A stretch of DNA of 64,000 nt from NCBI RefSeq assembly GCF_027460265.1, contig NZ_JAPZBC010000001.1, forward strand, positions 4,037,501-4,101,500, in the 5' to 3' direction. Each line of letters starts with the position of its first letter. Position 1 is the first letter of the stretch. The notes under the pieces were generated by a model that did not search any database, was not told the origin of the DNA, and saw only the letters and a program-made list of their open reading frames with translations. This document shows positions 19,107 through 27,310 of this stretch, piece after piece. This stretch comes from Streptomyces sp. WMMC940. Lineage in GTDB: Bacteria; Actinomycetota; Actinomycetes; Streptomycetales; Streptomycetaceae. A program made the position numbers and the translations under genes.

Positions 19107-20092
19107 GCGTTGGCCCCCGAGTACTCCTTGCGACGGGCGATGATCCACCGGGCCGCGCCGTTGACCAGCAGGGTGATGACGAAGAGAACGAGACCGGAGG
19201 CGATGAGGGCGTCGCGGCCGAACTCATTGGCCTCGTTGAACTTCGAGGCGATGTTCTGGGCGAAGGTGCCGCCGCCCGGGTCGAGCAGATGGCCGGAGAT
19301 CAGGAAGCTCGGGGAGAGGACCACGGCGACGGCCATGGTCTCGCCGAGCGCGCGGCCCAGTCCGAGCATGGAGGCGCTGATGATGCCGGAGCGGCCGAAG
19401 GGGAGCACCGACATGCGGATGACCTCCCAGCGGGTGGCTCCGAGGGCGAGTGCGGCCTCCTCGTGCATCTTCGGGACCTGGAGGAAGACCTCACGGGTGA
19501 CATTGGTGATGATCGGCAGGATCATGATCGCCAGCAGGATGCCGACGGTGAACAGGTTGCGCGCGGGGCCGTCACCGGACTTGTCGAAGATGTACGTCCA
19601 GCCCATGTACTCGTCGAGCCACTGGTTGAGGCCGTCGAGATAGGGGACGAGGAAGATCGCGCCCCAGAGGCCGTAGATGATGCTCGGCACGGCCGCGAGC
19701 AGGTCCACGATGTAGGCGAGCGGTGCTGCGAGCTTGCGCGGCGCGTAGTGCGAGATGAACAGCGCGATGCCGACCGCGACGGGTACGGCGATGGCCATGG
19801 CGATGACCGAGGAGACGATCGTGCCGAAGGCCAGGACGGCGATGCCGAAGACCGGCGGGTCACCGGCCGGGTTCCACTCGAAGGTGGTGAGGAAGTTCCC
19901 CTGGTCCTTCGAGATGGCGAGGAAGGCACGGTAGCTGAGGAAGCCCGCGATCGCGGCCATGATCAGCAGCAGGGTGATGCCGGAACCACGGGACAGGCCC
20001 AGGAAGACACGGTCTCCCGGGCGGGTCCTGGGCTTGGCTGCTGCGGCCGGCCGCGGTGGAGGCGGCGTGTCGGTCTGAGTGGTGGTTGCCAT
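19103..20092 (-). CDS. pstC: Phosphate ABC transporter permease PstC
   Basis: A 329-residue membrane permease with an N-terminal Pro/Ala-rich cytoplasmic leader (TPPPPRPAAAAKPRTRPGD), six or so membrane helices and the EAA-type coupling loop 'MHEEAALALGATRWEVI'. ATG 20092 follows a ggag ribosome site by about 8 nt. It pairs with PstA to form the channel for phosphate delivered by PstS. It lies 99 bp downstream of pstS, a gap that often lets pstS be expressed in excess. Confidence 0.95.
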   Translation of the reverse strand: MATTTQTDTPPPPRPAAAAKPRTRPGDRVFLGLSRGSGITLLLIMAAIAGFLSYRAFLAISKDQGNFLTTFEWNPAGDPPVFGIAVLAFGTIVSSVIAMAIAVPVAVGIALFISHYAPRKLAAPLAYIVDLLAAVPSIIYGLWGAIFLVPYLDGLNQWLDEYMGWTYIFDKSGDGPARNLFTVGILLAIMILPIITNVTREVFLQVPKMHEEAALALGATRWEVIRMSVLPFGRSGIISASMLGLGRALGETMAVAVVLSPSFLISGHLLDPGGGTFAQNIASKFNEANEFGRDALIASGLVLFVITLLVNGAARWIIARRKEYSGANA

Positions 20093-20191
20093 CAATGGTT
20101 TCTCCGGTCTGCGGAGCCGTGAGGCTCCCGGCGGCGGTGCACCGGATGCCGGGGCCGGCCCGTCGTGGTGGACGGACCGGCCCCGGTCGGG

Positions 20192-21328
20192 TCAGGACAG
20201 GGTGGGGACGATCTCGCGGACCTTGGCCGCGATCTCGGTCGGCAGCGGCGCGTAGCCGGCGTCCGAGAGGACCTTCTGGCCCTCGTCGCTGACGGTGTAG
20301 TTCAGGAACGCCTTCAGCGCGGGCAGGGTCTCCGTCTTGTTGCCCTTGTCGCAGGCGATCTCGTACGTGACCAGGATGATCGGGTAGGCGCCGTCGGCCT
20401 GGGTCTTGTAGTCGAGGCTGAGGGCGACGTCGTTTCCGGTGCCCTTGACCTTGGCGGCGGCGATGGCCTTCGAGGCGTTCTCGGTGGTGGCCTCGACCGG
20501 GGCGGAGGCGCCGGTGTCGAGCTTGACCGTGCTGATCTTCTGGGCGGTCGCGTAGGACAGTTCGAAGTAGCCGATCGCGCCCTCGGTGCCCTTGACGGAG
20601 GAAGCCACACCGGAGGAGCCGCTGGCGGCCTGGCCGCCGGGGGCCTCCCACGACTTCGACTTCGGGTCGTGCTTCCACTCGGCCGGGGCGGCCTCGCTGA
20701 GGTACTTGTGCAGGTTCTGGGTGGTGCCGGACTCGTCCGAGCGGTGGAACGCCTGGATCGTGGTGCCGGGGAGGCTGACGCCCGGGTTGAGCTTGGCGAT
20801 CGCCGGGTCGTTCCACTTCTTGATCTTCGTGTCGAAGATCTTGGCCAGGGTGGGGGCGTCGAGGACGAGGTTGTCCACGCCGCTGAGGTTGTAGCCGATG
20901 GCCACGGGGCCGCCCACCATCGGCAGGTTGATGCCCTGGCCCGTCTTGCAGACCTTCTTGGACTCCTCGACCTCCTCCGGCTTCAGCGCGGAGTCGGAGC
21001 CGGCGAAGGCCACCTGGCCCTGGGTGAACTTGGTGATGCCACCGCCGGAGCCGATGGCCTGGTAGTTGACCTCGACGCCGGAGCAGGCCGCCTGGAAGTT
21101 CTTCACCCAGAGGTCCATGGCGTTCTTCTGTGCGGTCGACCCCGCCGCCAGGAGCTGGCCCTTGGCGTCGTCGCACTTGATGTTCGACGCGGCGGTCGTC
21201 TTCTCGCCGGCGCCGCCGGTGCCGCCGGTGTTGTCGTCCGAACCACACGCCGTGAGGACCAGGGCGCCGGACACGGCGAGGGCGCCGAGCGCGGTGGCGC
21301 GAAGCCCGTTCTTGCGCTGAAGCTTCAC
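20192..21328 (-). CDS. pstS: Phosphate-binding lipoprotein PstS
   Basis: A 378-residue lipoprotein: signal sequence ending in lipobox LTACG with Cys28, a Gly/Thr-rich linker, then a periplasmic-binding-protein fold. The phosphate-loop motifs typical of PstS are present: 'LLAAGSTAQKNAM', 'QAIGSGGGI' and 'FHRSDESGTTQNLHKYL', which supply the Ser/Thr/Asp/Arg contacts. The GTG start follows a gaaggaa ribosome site. It is the first gene of the pst operon, directly behind PHO boxes, and so should be strongly induced by PhoP under phosphate starvation. Confidence 0.96.
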   Translation of the reverse strand: MKLQRKNGLRATALGALAVSGALVLTACGSDDNTGGTGGAGEKTTAASNIKCDDAKGQLLAAGSTAQKNAMDLWVKNFQAACSGVEVNYQAIGSGGGITKFTQGQVAFAGSDSALKPEEVEESKKVCKTGQGINLPMVGGPVAIGYNLSGVDNLVLDAPTLAKIFDTKIKKWNDPAIAKLNPGVSLPGTTIQAFHRSDESGTTQNLHKYLSEAAPAEWKHDPKSKSWEAPGGQAASGSSGVASSVKGTEGAIGYFELSYATAQKISTVKLDTGASAPVEATTENASKAIAAAKVKGTGNDVALSLDYKTQADGAYPIILVTYEIACDKGNKTETLPALKAFLNYTVSDEGQKVLSDAGYAPLPTEIAAKVREIVPTLS

Positions 21329-21464
21329 TTTCGGGTGTTCCTTCCAGAAGCCGCCGGGTCGCGGACGGGGCTCGGTCTGCCTCGTCGTTCTACGGCGGCG
21401 TGTGTCGGGGTGGGTGGCGCGGCACTCTGCCGGTCACCGGGTAAGCCCGAAATTAGGCAGATCA

Positions 21465-21504
21465 GGTGAAGCGGCCGACGGGGCGTGGTGAACGGGAGGT
21501 GAAC
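21465..21504 (-). promoter_or_regulatory. PHO box array upstream of pstS
   Basis: On the coding (minus) strand the PhoP direct-repeat core gttcacc occurs at 21498-21504 and 21487-21493, spaced exactly 11 bp. A third close match (cttcacc) lies two turns of 11 bp further on at 21465-21471, leaving one degenerate unit between. Streptomyces PhoP binds 11-bp direct repeats of this sequence. An AT-rich tract (taattt, near 21450-21456) downstream could be the -10. The rest of the 363-bp gap (21329-21691) shows nothing else clear. Confidence 0.9.
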
Positions 21505-21691
21505 CCTGCCGGACAAAGAAGTTCCGCCTTTATCGGGGCGTGACCTTGGGCCTCGGCGGGCAGGGCGTCGCGGGATCCGGCCCGGCGATGTCGCGGGCGG
21601 GCTGCGGCCGGGGCGGTACGCGCCCCGCCGCAGTGGTGGTGCCGGTGTGCGGTGGGTTTCGCGGGTTCGGGACGGAACGCGGTTTCCCTGG

Positions 21692-22120
21692 TCAGCGGGT
21701 GCCGATGGCCTTCAGCAGGGCGTCGACGAGGGTCCGGTCGCGCGGTTCGGTGATCCGGCGGCGGGCGGCGTCCGGGGGCAGCCAGGCGATGCGGTCGACC
21801 TCGTGGCCGGGGGTGAAGTCACCGGGCGAGGGGGCTTCGGCGGCCCAGTAGCTGACCTGCTTGGGGCGGCCGGCGACGAGGTAGCGGACCGTCGGCAGGA
21901 CCGGGCCCGGCACCCCCTGGTGTCCGGTCTCCTCACGGACCTCGCGCAGCGCCCCCTCGAGTGCCGGCTCGCCCCGCTTGAGCTTGCCCTTCGGGTGCGA
22001 CCAGTCGTCGTACCTGGGGCGGTGGACCAGGCAGATCTCGATTCCCCCGGCCGTCTGCGGGGAGCGGCGCCACAGGACGCAGCCGGCCGCGAGGACGGTG
22101 CCGTCGGGGGCGGTGCTCAT
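21692..22120 (-). CDS. Nudix hydrolase
   Basis: A 142-residue Nudix enzyme with an intact box: G-x5-E-x7-REVREETG within 'GKLKRGEPALEGALREVREETG' (residues about 46-67). It also has the preceding 'RYDDWSHPKGK' typical of MutT-like NTP or dinucleoside-polyphosphate hydrolases. ATG 22120 overlaps the CHAD gene stop (ATGA). Coupling to ppk and a CHAD protein suggests a role in polyphosphate or polyphosphate-nucleotide turnover rather than plain MutT-type sanitation, but that is inference. Confidence 0.88.
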   Translation of the reverse strand: MSTAPDGTVLAAGCVLWRRSPQTAGGIEICLVHRPRYDDWSHPKGKLKRGEPALEGALREVREETGHQGVPGPVLPTVRYLVAGRPKQVSYWAAEAPSPGDFTPGHEVDRIAWLPPDAARRRITEPRDRTLVDALLKAIGTR

Positions 22121-23238
22121 GGCGCGGCCAGCGCGTGCTCGTCCCGGGGCCCGTCCTGTCCGGGGGGCGCTTCCCGCCATGTCCGCTGGAAGGCGAAGCG
22201 GGCGGCCTCGACCTCGTGGCGCTGGTCGGCGTGGAGCACGCCGAGGGCGTACGCGGTGGCCGGTGCGATACGGGGCGTGCGGGCGGCGGAGGCGGCGGCC
22301 GCGGCCGCCTCGGCGGCGTCGCGGTGCCGGTCGAGGGTGCGGCCCGCTGCGGTGAGCCGCCGACCGGGGCAGGTGCCGTCATCCGCGTACAGCACCTCCT
22401 GGGCGTAGCGGTGGAGCCGCAGCAGGTGCCGCACCTGGTGCCACGGGGCGTCCTGCGCCTCGCCCGCGGAGGCGGTGGCGAGGCCGTGGACCAGGGCCTC
22501 CGCGTTGTACGGGTGGGCCGCGCGGGTCAGCGGCAGTGCGGTGACCGCGTCGAGCAGCCTGCGCTCGGCGACCTCCGCGTGCGCCGCGAGGGCGGCGCCG
22601 GGCGCCCCGGCGGGCGGGGCCAGCGGTACCTCGGAGGCGAGCAGGGCGACGGCGTCCGCGACCGCGTGGAACCGTGAGGAGCCGAGCGCCTGGAGGGCGG
22701 CGGAGTGGGCCCGGGTGCGGCCGAGCGTCAGCTGCCGCTCCAGCAGCGCCCCGGCGCGGGCGCCGCCCACGGTGAGGGTGCCGCGGCCGGGCCGTTCGGC
22801 GGCGGGCGGCCCCTCGGAGGGAGCTGTCGGAGAGCCGTCCGCGGGTGCCCCGGCCCGGGCGTCGCCGTCCGCGGCCCGGGCCGCCGGCACCGGCTGGGTG
22901 CCCGAGAGCCGGGCCAGGGCGTCGAGCAGCCGGGTCAGCCGTGCCGTACAGGCGTGTTCCTCGGCGAGGACCCCGGACAGCCAGGCGAGCTCGGTGCGCA
23001 GTTGGTCCGCCCAGGCCTGGTCCAGCAGGGGACGGAAGGTGTGGAGGGTGCCGCGGATGCGGCGTGCGGCCCGCCGCAGGGACCGGACGGCCTCCGCCGC
23101 GCCCTGCGTGTCCGCACCGCTCTCGCCGTGCAGTCGCAGACTGCGGAGGAAGCCGCCGGCCTGTTCCTGCAGATATCCGGCCAGGACCTGTTCGGCGCCG
23201 GCCCCCCGCGGCGCCAGGGGAAGGTCATGGTTGTGCAC
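22117..23238 (-). CDS. CHAD domain protein
   Basis: A 373-residue helical protein with the CHAD pattern: repeated conserved His and Arg/Lys on amphipathic helices ('[23 protein letters not shown]', '[21 protein letters not shown]' and, later, '[16 protein letters not shown]'). CHAD domains bind inorganic polyphosphate through these basic faces. A disordered Ala/Pro/Gly segment (about 118-155) interrupts the domain. The gene overlaps ppk by 14 bp and the Nudix gene by 4 bp, so polyP synthesis, binding and possibly nucleotide clean-up are translated as a unit. Confidence 0.9.
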   Translation of the reverse strand: MHNHDLPLAPRGAGAEQVLAGYLQEQAGGFLRSLRLHGESGADTQGAAEAVRSLRRAARRIRGTLHTFRPLLDQAWADQLRTELAWLSGVLAEEHACTARLTRLLDALARLSGTQPVPAARAADGDARAGAPADGSPTAPSEGPPAAERPGRGTLTVGGARAGALLERQLTLGRTRAHSAALQALGSSRFHAVADAVALLASEVPLAPPAGAPGAALAAHAEVAERRLLDAVTALPLTRAAHPYNAEALVHGLATASAGEAQDAPWHQVRHLLRLHRYAQEVLYADDGTCPGRRLTAAGRTLDRHRDAAEAAAAAASAARTPRIAPATAYALGVLHADQRHEVEAARFAFQRTWREAPPGQDGPRDEHALAAP

Positions 23239-25447
23239 GCCGGCGCCTCCGGGCGTCTATGAGCATCTCCTGGATGTGCCGCAGTGGTTGTCCGTCCGCG
23301 TCCGTGGCATGACGGCTCCACTCGCCGTCCGGACCGAGGTGCCAGGACGAGGTGGAATCGGACATGCCGGTCTCCAGCAGCCGGGTCAGGGCCGCGCGGT
23401 GAGCCGGGTCGGTGACCCGGACGAGTGCCTCGATACGGCGGTCGAGGTTGCGGTGCATCATGTCGGCGCTGCCGATCCACACCTCGGGTTCGCCGCCGTT
23501 GCCGAAGGCGAAGATCCGGGAGTGCTCGAGGAAGCGCCCGAGGACGGAACGGACCCGTATGTTCTCGGACAGGCCGGGGACGTCCGGCCGGATCGCGCAG
23601 ATCCCGCGGACCCAGACGTCCACCGGCACACCGGCCCGGGACGCGCGGTACAGGGCGTCGATGATCGCCTCGTCGACCATCGAGTTGACCTTGATGCGGA
23701 CGTACGCGGGACGGCCGGCCCGGTGGTGGACGATCTCCTTGTTGACCCGGGCGACGAGTCCGTCGCGCAGCGACTTCGGGGCGACCAGCAGCCGGCGGTA
23801 CGTCTCGCGGCGCGAGTAGCCGGAGAGCCGGTTGAACAGGTCGGAGAGGTCGGCGCCGACCTGCGGGTCCGCGGTGAGCAGCCCCAGGTCCTCGTACAGC
23901 CTGGCGGTCTTGGGGTGGTAGTTGCCGGTGCCGACGTGCGAGTAGCGGCGCAGGACGTCGCCCTCCTGGCGCACCACGAGCGACAGCTTGCAGTGGGTCT
24001 TCAGGCCGACGAGGCCGTAGACCACGTGGCAGCCCGCCTCCTCCAGCTTCCGGGCCCACTTGATGTTGGCCTGCTCGTCGAAGCGTGCCTTGATCTCCAC
24101 GAGGACGAGGACCTGCTTGCCGGACTCGGCGGCGTCGATCAGGGCGTCCACGATCGGGGACTTGCCGGAGGTCCGGTACAGCGTCTGCTTGATCGCGAGG
24201 ACGTCCGGGTCGGCCGCCGCCTGCTCCAGGAAGGCCTGGACGGAGGTGGAGAAGGAGTCGTACGGGTGGTGCAGGAGTACGTCCCGCTCCCGCAGCGCGG
24301 CGAAGATGTCGGGCGCCGACGCCGACTCGACCTCGGCGAGGTCGCGGTGGGTGCCGGCGATGAACTTCGGGTACTTCAGCTCGGGCCGGTCGAGCGACAC
24401 GATCCCGAACAGGCCCGTCAGGTCCAGCGGGCCGGGCAGCGGGTAGACCTCGGACTCGGAGATCTTCAGCTCCCGGACGAGCAGGTCCAGCACGTACGGG
24501 TCGATGGACTCCTCGACCTCCAGCCGGACCGGCGGGCCGAAGCGCCGGCGCAGCAGCTCCTTCTCCAGGGCCTGGAGCAGGTTCTCGGCGTCGTCCTCCT
24601 CGACCTCCAGGTCCTCGTTCCTGGTCACCCGGAACATGTGGTGCGCGAGCACCTCCATGCCGGGGAACAGCTCCTCCAGGTGGGCCGCGATGACGTCTTC
24701 CAGTGGCACGTACCGCTGGGGCGAGGCCTCCAGGAAGCGGGACAGCAGCGGCGGCACCTTCACCCGGGCGAAGTGGCGGTGGCCGCTGACCGGGTTGCGG
24801 ACGACCACGGCGAGGTTCAGCGACAGGCCCGAGATGTACGGGAAGGGGTGCGCGGGGTCCACGGCCAGCGGGGTGAGCACCGGGAAGATCTGCTGGCGGA
24901 AGAGGGTGAACAGGCGGGCCTGTTCCTTCTCCGTGAGCTCGGGCCAGCGGATGAGGTGGATGCCCTCGTCGGCGAGGGCCGGGGCGACGTCCTGCTGGAA
25001 GCAGGCGGCGTGCCGGGCCATGAGCTCGCGGGAGCGGTTCCAGATCAGCTCCAGGACCTCGCGGGGCTGCAGCCCGGAGGCGGAGCGGGTGGCGACGCCG
25101 GTCGCGATGCGGCGCTTCAGTCCGGCCACCCGGACCATGAAGAACTCGTCCAGGTTCGAGGCGAAGATCGCCAGGAAGTTCGCCCGTTCGAGGAGGGGTG
25201 TGGCGGGGTCCTCGGCGAGTTCCAGGACCCGTTCGTTGAACGCGAGCCAGCTGCGCTCGCGGTCCAGGAAACGGCCCTGGGGCAGCTCCGCGTCCTCCGG
25301 TTCGGCCTCATAGGCGTCGAGGTCGGCGTCGATGTCGGGCTCCAGGTCGGAGACCGGGCCGGACACCGTGTGGGGGCGGTGCGCGGCGATGGATCCGACG
25401 GACGGCTGGGCGTTCTGGACCGGTACCTCGGCGGGCTGCTGACTCAT
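23225..25447 (-). CDS. ppk: Polyphosphate kinase 1
   Basis: A 740-residue PPK1, which reversibly makes long-chain polyphosphate from ATP. Domains in order: N domain ('[20 protein letters not shown]'), head domain and the two PLD-like catalytic domains. Active-site blocks include '[22 protein letters not shown]', carrying the phosphorylated His, and '[19 protein letters not shown]' with the second essential His. ATG 25447 (MSQQPAEVP) is the natural start; the acidic N-terminal extension before RFLDRE is typical of Streptomyces PPK. Its promoter region lies next to a dead transporter remnant. Streptomyces ppk is known to be PhoP-controlled, but I see only weak PHO-like units (gttaccg, attcagc) near 25570-25595. 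Confidence 0.97.
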   Translation of the reverse strand: MSQQPAEVPVQNAQPSVGSIAAHRPHTVSGPVSDLEPDIDADLDAYEAEPEDAELPQGRFLDRERSWLAFNERVLELAEDPATPLLERANFLAIFASNLDEFFMVRVAGLKRRIATGVATRSASGLQPREVLELIWNRSRELMARHAACFQQDVAPALADEGIHLIRWPELTEKEQARLFTLFRQQIFPVLTPLAVDPAHPFPYISGLSLNLAVVVRNPVSGHRHFARVKVPPLLSRFLEASPQRYVPLEDVIAAHLEELFPGMEVLAHHMFRVTRNEDLEVEEDDAENLLQALEKELLRRRFGPPVRLEVEESIDPYVLDLLVRELKISESEVYPLPGPLDLTGLFGIVSLDRPELKYPKFIAGTHRDLAEVESASAPDIFAALRERDVLLHHPYDSFSTSVQAFLEQAAADPDVLAIKQTLYRTSGKSPIVDALIDAAESGKQVLVLVEIKARFDEQANIKWARKLEEAGCHVVYGLVGLKTHCKLSLVVRQEGDVLRRYSHVGTGNYHPKTARLYEDLGLLTADPQVGADLSDLFNRLSGYSRRETYRRLLVAPKSLRDGLVARVNKEIVHHRAGRPAYVRIKVNSMVDEAIIDALYRASRAGVPVDVWVRGICAIRPDVPGLSENIRVRSVLGRFLEHSRIFAFGNGGEPEVWIGSADMMHRNLDRRIEALVRVTDPAHRAALTRLLETGMSDSTSSWHLGPDGEWSRHATDADGQPLRHIQEMLIDARRRRRAQP

Positions 25448-25690
25448 GGACCCATTGTTCCGCGCAAAGGGGTGACCGGGCGCGCCGGAGCGGGGCCTGG
25501 TGGGGTGGGAACGCCCGTTCCGCGGGGCGGGGGGCACAGCGGGCTGCATTCCGTGAGGGTTGCAAGGGTCGCTGAATGGCCGGTAACGAGAACATGTCGT
25601 ACGGGATACCCGCCGGGCATCTCGTGTCGTGCCACCGCCCGCGCGGTGGTGGTGACCCCCGTCCACCACGCCCGCGCGGGCGGCGAGTTG

Positions 25691-26235
25691 TCAGCCGTGC
25701 CGCCGGCGCAGCACCCGGAAGGCCGCGTACGTCGCCACGGCGGCGAGGGCCAGGACGATGCCGGTCTCGACGAGCTGGATCGGCCAGAAGTGCGAGGGCG
25801 GATGGGTCCTGGCGAAGTCGGTGACGCCCGTCCCGCCGCCGTCGCAGGGTCCCGGTAGCCGGGGCACATCACCGAGGAGGTGCGCTCGCCCGCCGGGCCG
25901 AGGCTTCCGGCCTCCACCCACCAGGTGTCGCGGGGGTGGGGCAGGGGCCGGCCGGTGAGGGTCTCCGTCGGCCAGAGGGTATGCCGGACGGTGCCGAGGA
26001 CGAGCATCACCGTCCCGGTCACCGGGCCCGCGACGCCCATCGCCGCGAAGGCGCGGTGGACCAGCAGGCCCAGCACCTGGCGCCGCGCCAGGAGGTCGGG
26101 GTCCGCCGTCGGCTCGTCCGGGAGCAGGACCTCGGCTCGCTTGCCGAGGGTCAGGGCGCGCGACGCGGGTGCGCTGTCCGCCGGACAGGGCCCGCACTCG
26201 GGTCGCCGGCGTCGGCGACCCGCCGGCCCCGCGCG
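25691..26235 (-). pseudogene. Decayed ABC transporter: ATPase and permease fragments
   Basis: Reading 5' to 3' on the minus strand: an ABC signature 'ALSGGQRTRVA' ends at a frameshift. In the next frame comes 'ALTLGKRAEVLLPDEPTADPDLLARR', a Walker B/D-loop block with Pro where hydrophobic residues are normal. That frame runs without a stop straight into permease-like sequence ('LVHRAFAAMGVAGPV', 'VRHTLWPTETLTG', 'TWWVEAGSLGPAGE'). A second frameshift near 25830 restores a permease C-terminus, 'PPSHFWPIQLVETGIVLALAAV...RVLRRRHG'. This is the debris of an ATPase-permease pair fused by a deletion. Intact ABC genes are expected at this place in relatives, from my memory of S. coelicolor. Confidence 0.72.
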
Positions 26236-26246
26236 GTACGGGCCGC

Positions 26247-27173
26247 TCAGGTCTCCGTGCGGTACATCAGGTCCACCTCGTGCGTGGTGAACCCGAGCCG
26301 TTCGTAGACCCGCAGGGCCGCCGGGTTGTCCGCGTCGACGTACAGCATGGCCGTCGGTACGCCCTGTGCCGCGAGATGGCGCAGTCCGACCGCCGTCAGG
26401 GCCTTGCCGAGGCCGGTGCCCTGGGCGTCGGGGCGGATACCCAGTACGTACACCTCACCGAGCTGGTCCTCGGCGTGGAGCTTCGTCCAGTGGAAGCCGA
26501 CGATCTCGCCCCCGCGCTCGGCGAGGAAGAAGCCCTTGGGGTCGAACCAGGCCTCCTCCTTGCGGTCGTCGAGGTCGCGCTGGGTGACCGAGCCCTGCTC
26601 GGGGTGGTGGGCGAAGGCGGAGGCGTTGACCGCGAGCCAGGCGGCGTCGTCCTGGCCGGGGACGAAGGTGCGGACCGTCACGCCTTCCGGAAGGATCGGT
26701 TCCGCGATGTCGAGCGGGCTCAACGGGCGCCTCAGCTGGCGCAGTTCGCGGAACAGGGTCAGGCCGAGCACCTGGGCGAGATGGCGGGCCGCGGACTTGC
26801 CGCCGTGCGCCCACATCCGCAGCCGCTTGCCGGACGCGCCGAGCAGCGCGTTCCCGAGGGCCCGGCCGTGGCCGCGGCCGCGGTGCGCCGGATGGACGAC
26901 CAGCTCGGCCGCGGGGGCCTCCACCGGGTCGGTTCCCTCCAGTTGGGCGTATCCGCGGAGGTCCCCGGCGACGGTGAGCACGAAGTGCCGTACCCCCTCG
27001 CGCCGGCCGTGGCGCAGATACAGCCGGCCCTGTTCGGAGACGGCCTGGACTCCGTCGGCGCGGGCGGCGACGGACAGCAGGCCGAGCACGTCGTCGGCCA
27101 GCTCGGGGGTGAGCTCGTCGAGGGTCTTGATCTGCCGGCCGGGCTCGATGGCTGCGGGAGCTGCGTCAGTCAT
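26247..27173 (-). CDS. mshD: Mycothiol synthase
   Basis: A 308-residue tandem-GNAT enzyme that acetylates Cys-GlcN-Ins to give mycothiol, the actinobacterial thiol. The active C-terminal GNAT domain has 'EVYVLGIRPDAQGTGLGKALTAVGL' (acetyl-CoA loop QGTGLG) and 'MLYVDADNPAALRVYERLGF'. The N-terminal half is the degenerate GNAT domain, with 'VVHPAHRGRGHGRALGNALL'. Length is typical for MshD. It is transcribed away from the 5'-nucleotidase gene. Confidence 0.95.
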   Translation of the reverse strand: MTDAAPAAIEPGRQIKTLDELTPELADDVLGLLSVAARADGVQAVSEQGRLYLRHGRREGVRHFVLTVAGDLRGYAQLEGTDPVEAPAAELVVHPAHRGRGHGRALGNALLGASGKRLRMWAHGGKSAARHLAQVLGLTLFRELRQLRRPLSPLDIAEPILPEGVTVRTFVPGQDDAAWLAVNASAFAHHPEQGSVTQRDLDDRKEEAWFDPKGFFLAERGGEIVGFHWTKLHAEDQLGEVYVLGIRPDAQGTGLGKALTAVGLRHLAAQGVPTAMLYVDADNPAALRVYERLGFTTHEVDLMYRTET

Positions 27174-27251
27174 ACGACGAGGGTACGGCGCGGCGCCGAA
27201 CCGGATCGGATACCAGCTCGTAACCCGCTACCCCCTGTCGCGCTACGCGCG

Positions 27252-27281
27252 TTGACTCTAGGCTGCCCGGCTGAGGACAGT
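27252..27281 (+). promoter_or_regulatory. Candidate promoter of the 5'-nucleotidase gene
   Basis: A ttgact -35-like hexamer at 27252-27257 is followed, after 17-18 bp, by ggacagt as a weak -10. A gtttcacgctgaact stretch just downstream resembles one PHO-type unit but lacks a second in phase. The hexamers were judged by eye only. Confidence 0.35.
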
Positions 27282-27310
27282 CGTTTCACGCTGAACTGAC
27301 AAGGGGACAG

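Noticed and set aside
22475..25858. Very long plus-strand open frame opposite ppk and CHAD (over 1,100 codons), and similar ones opposite the secretion operon (2486-5272, 5214-7106)
   Set aside because: These are antisense shadows produced by GC-rich third positions. The minus-strand proteins carry real motifs and ribosome sites, and the mirror frames do not.
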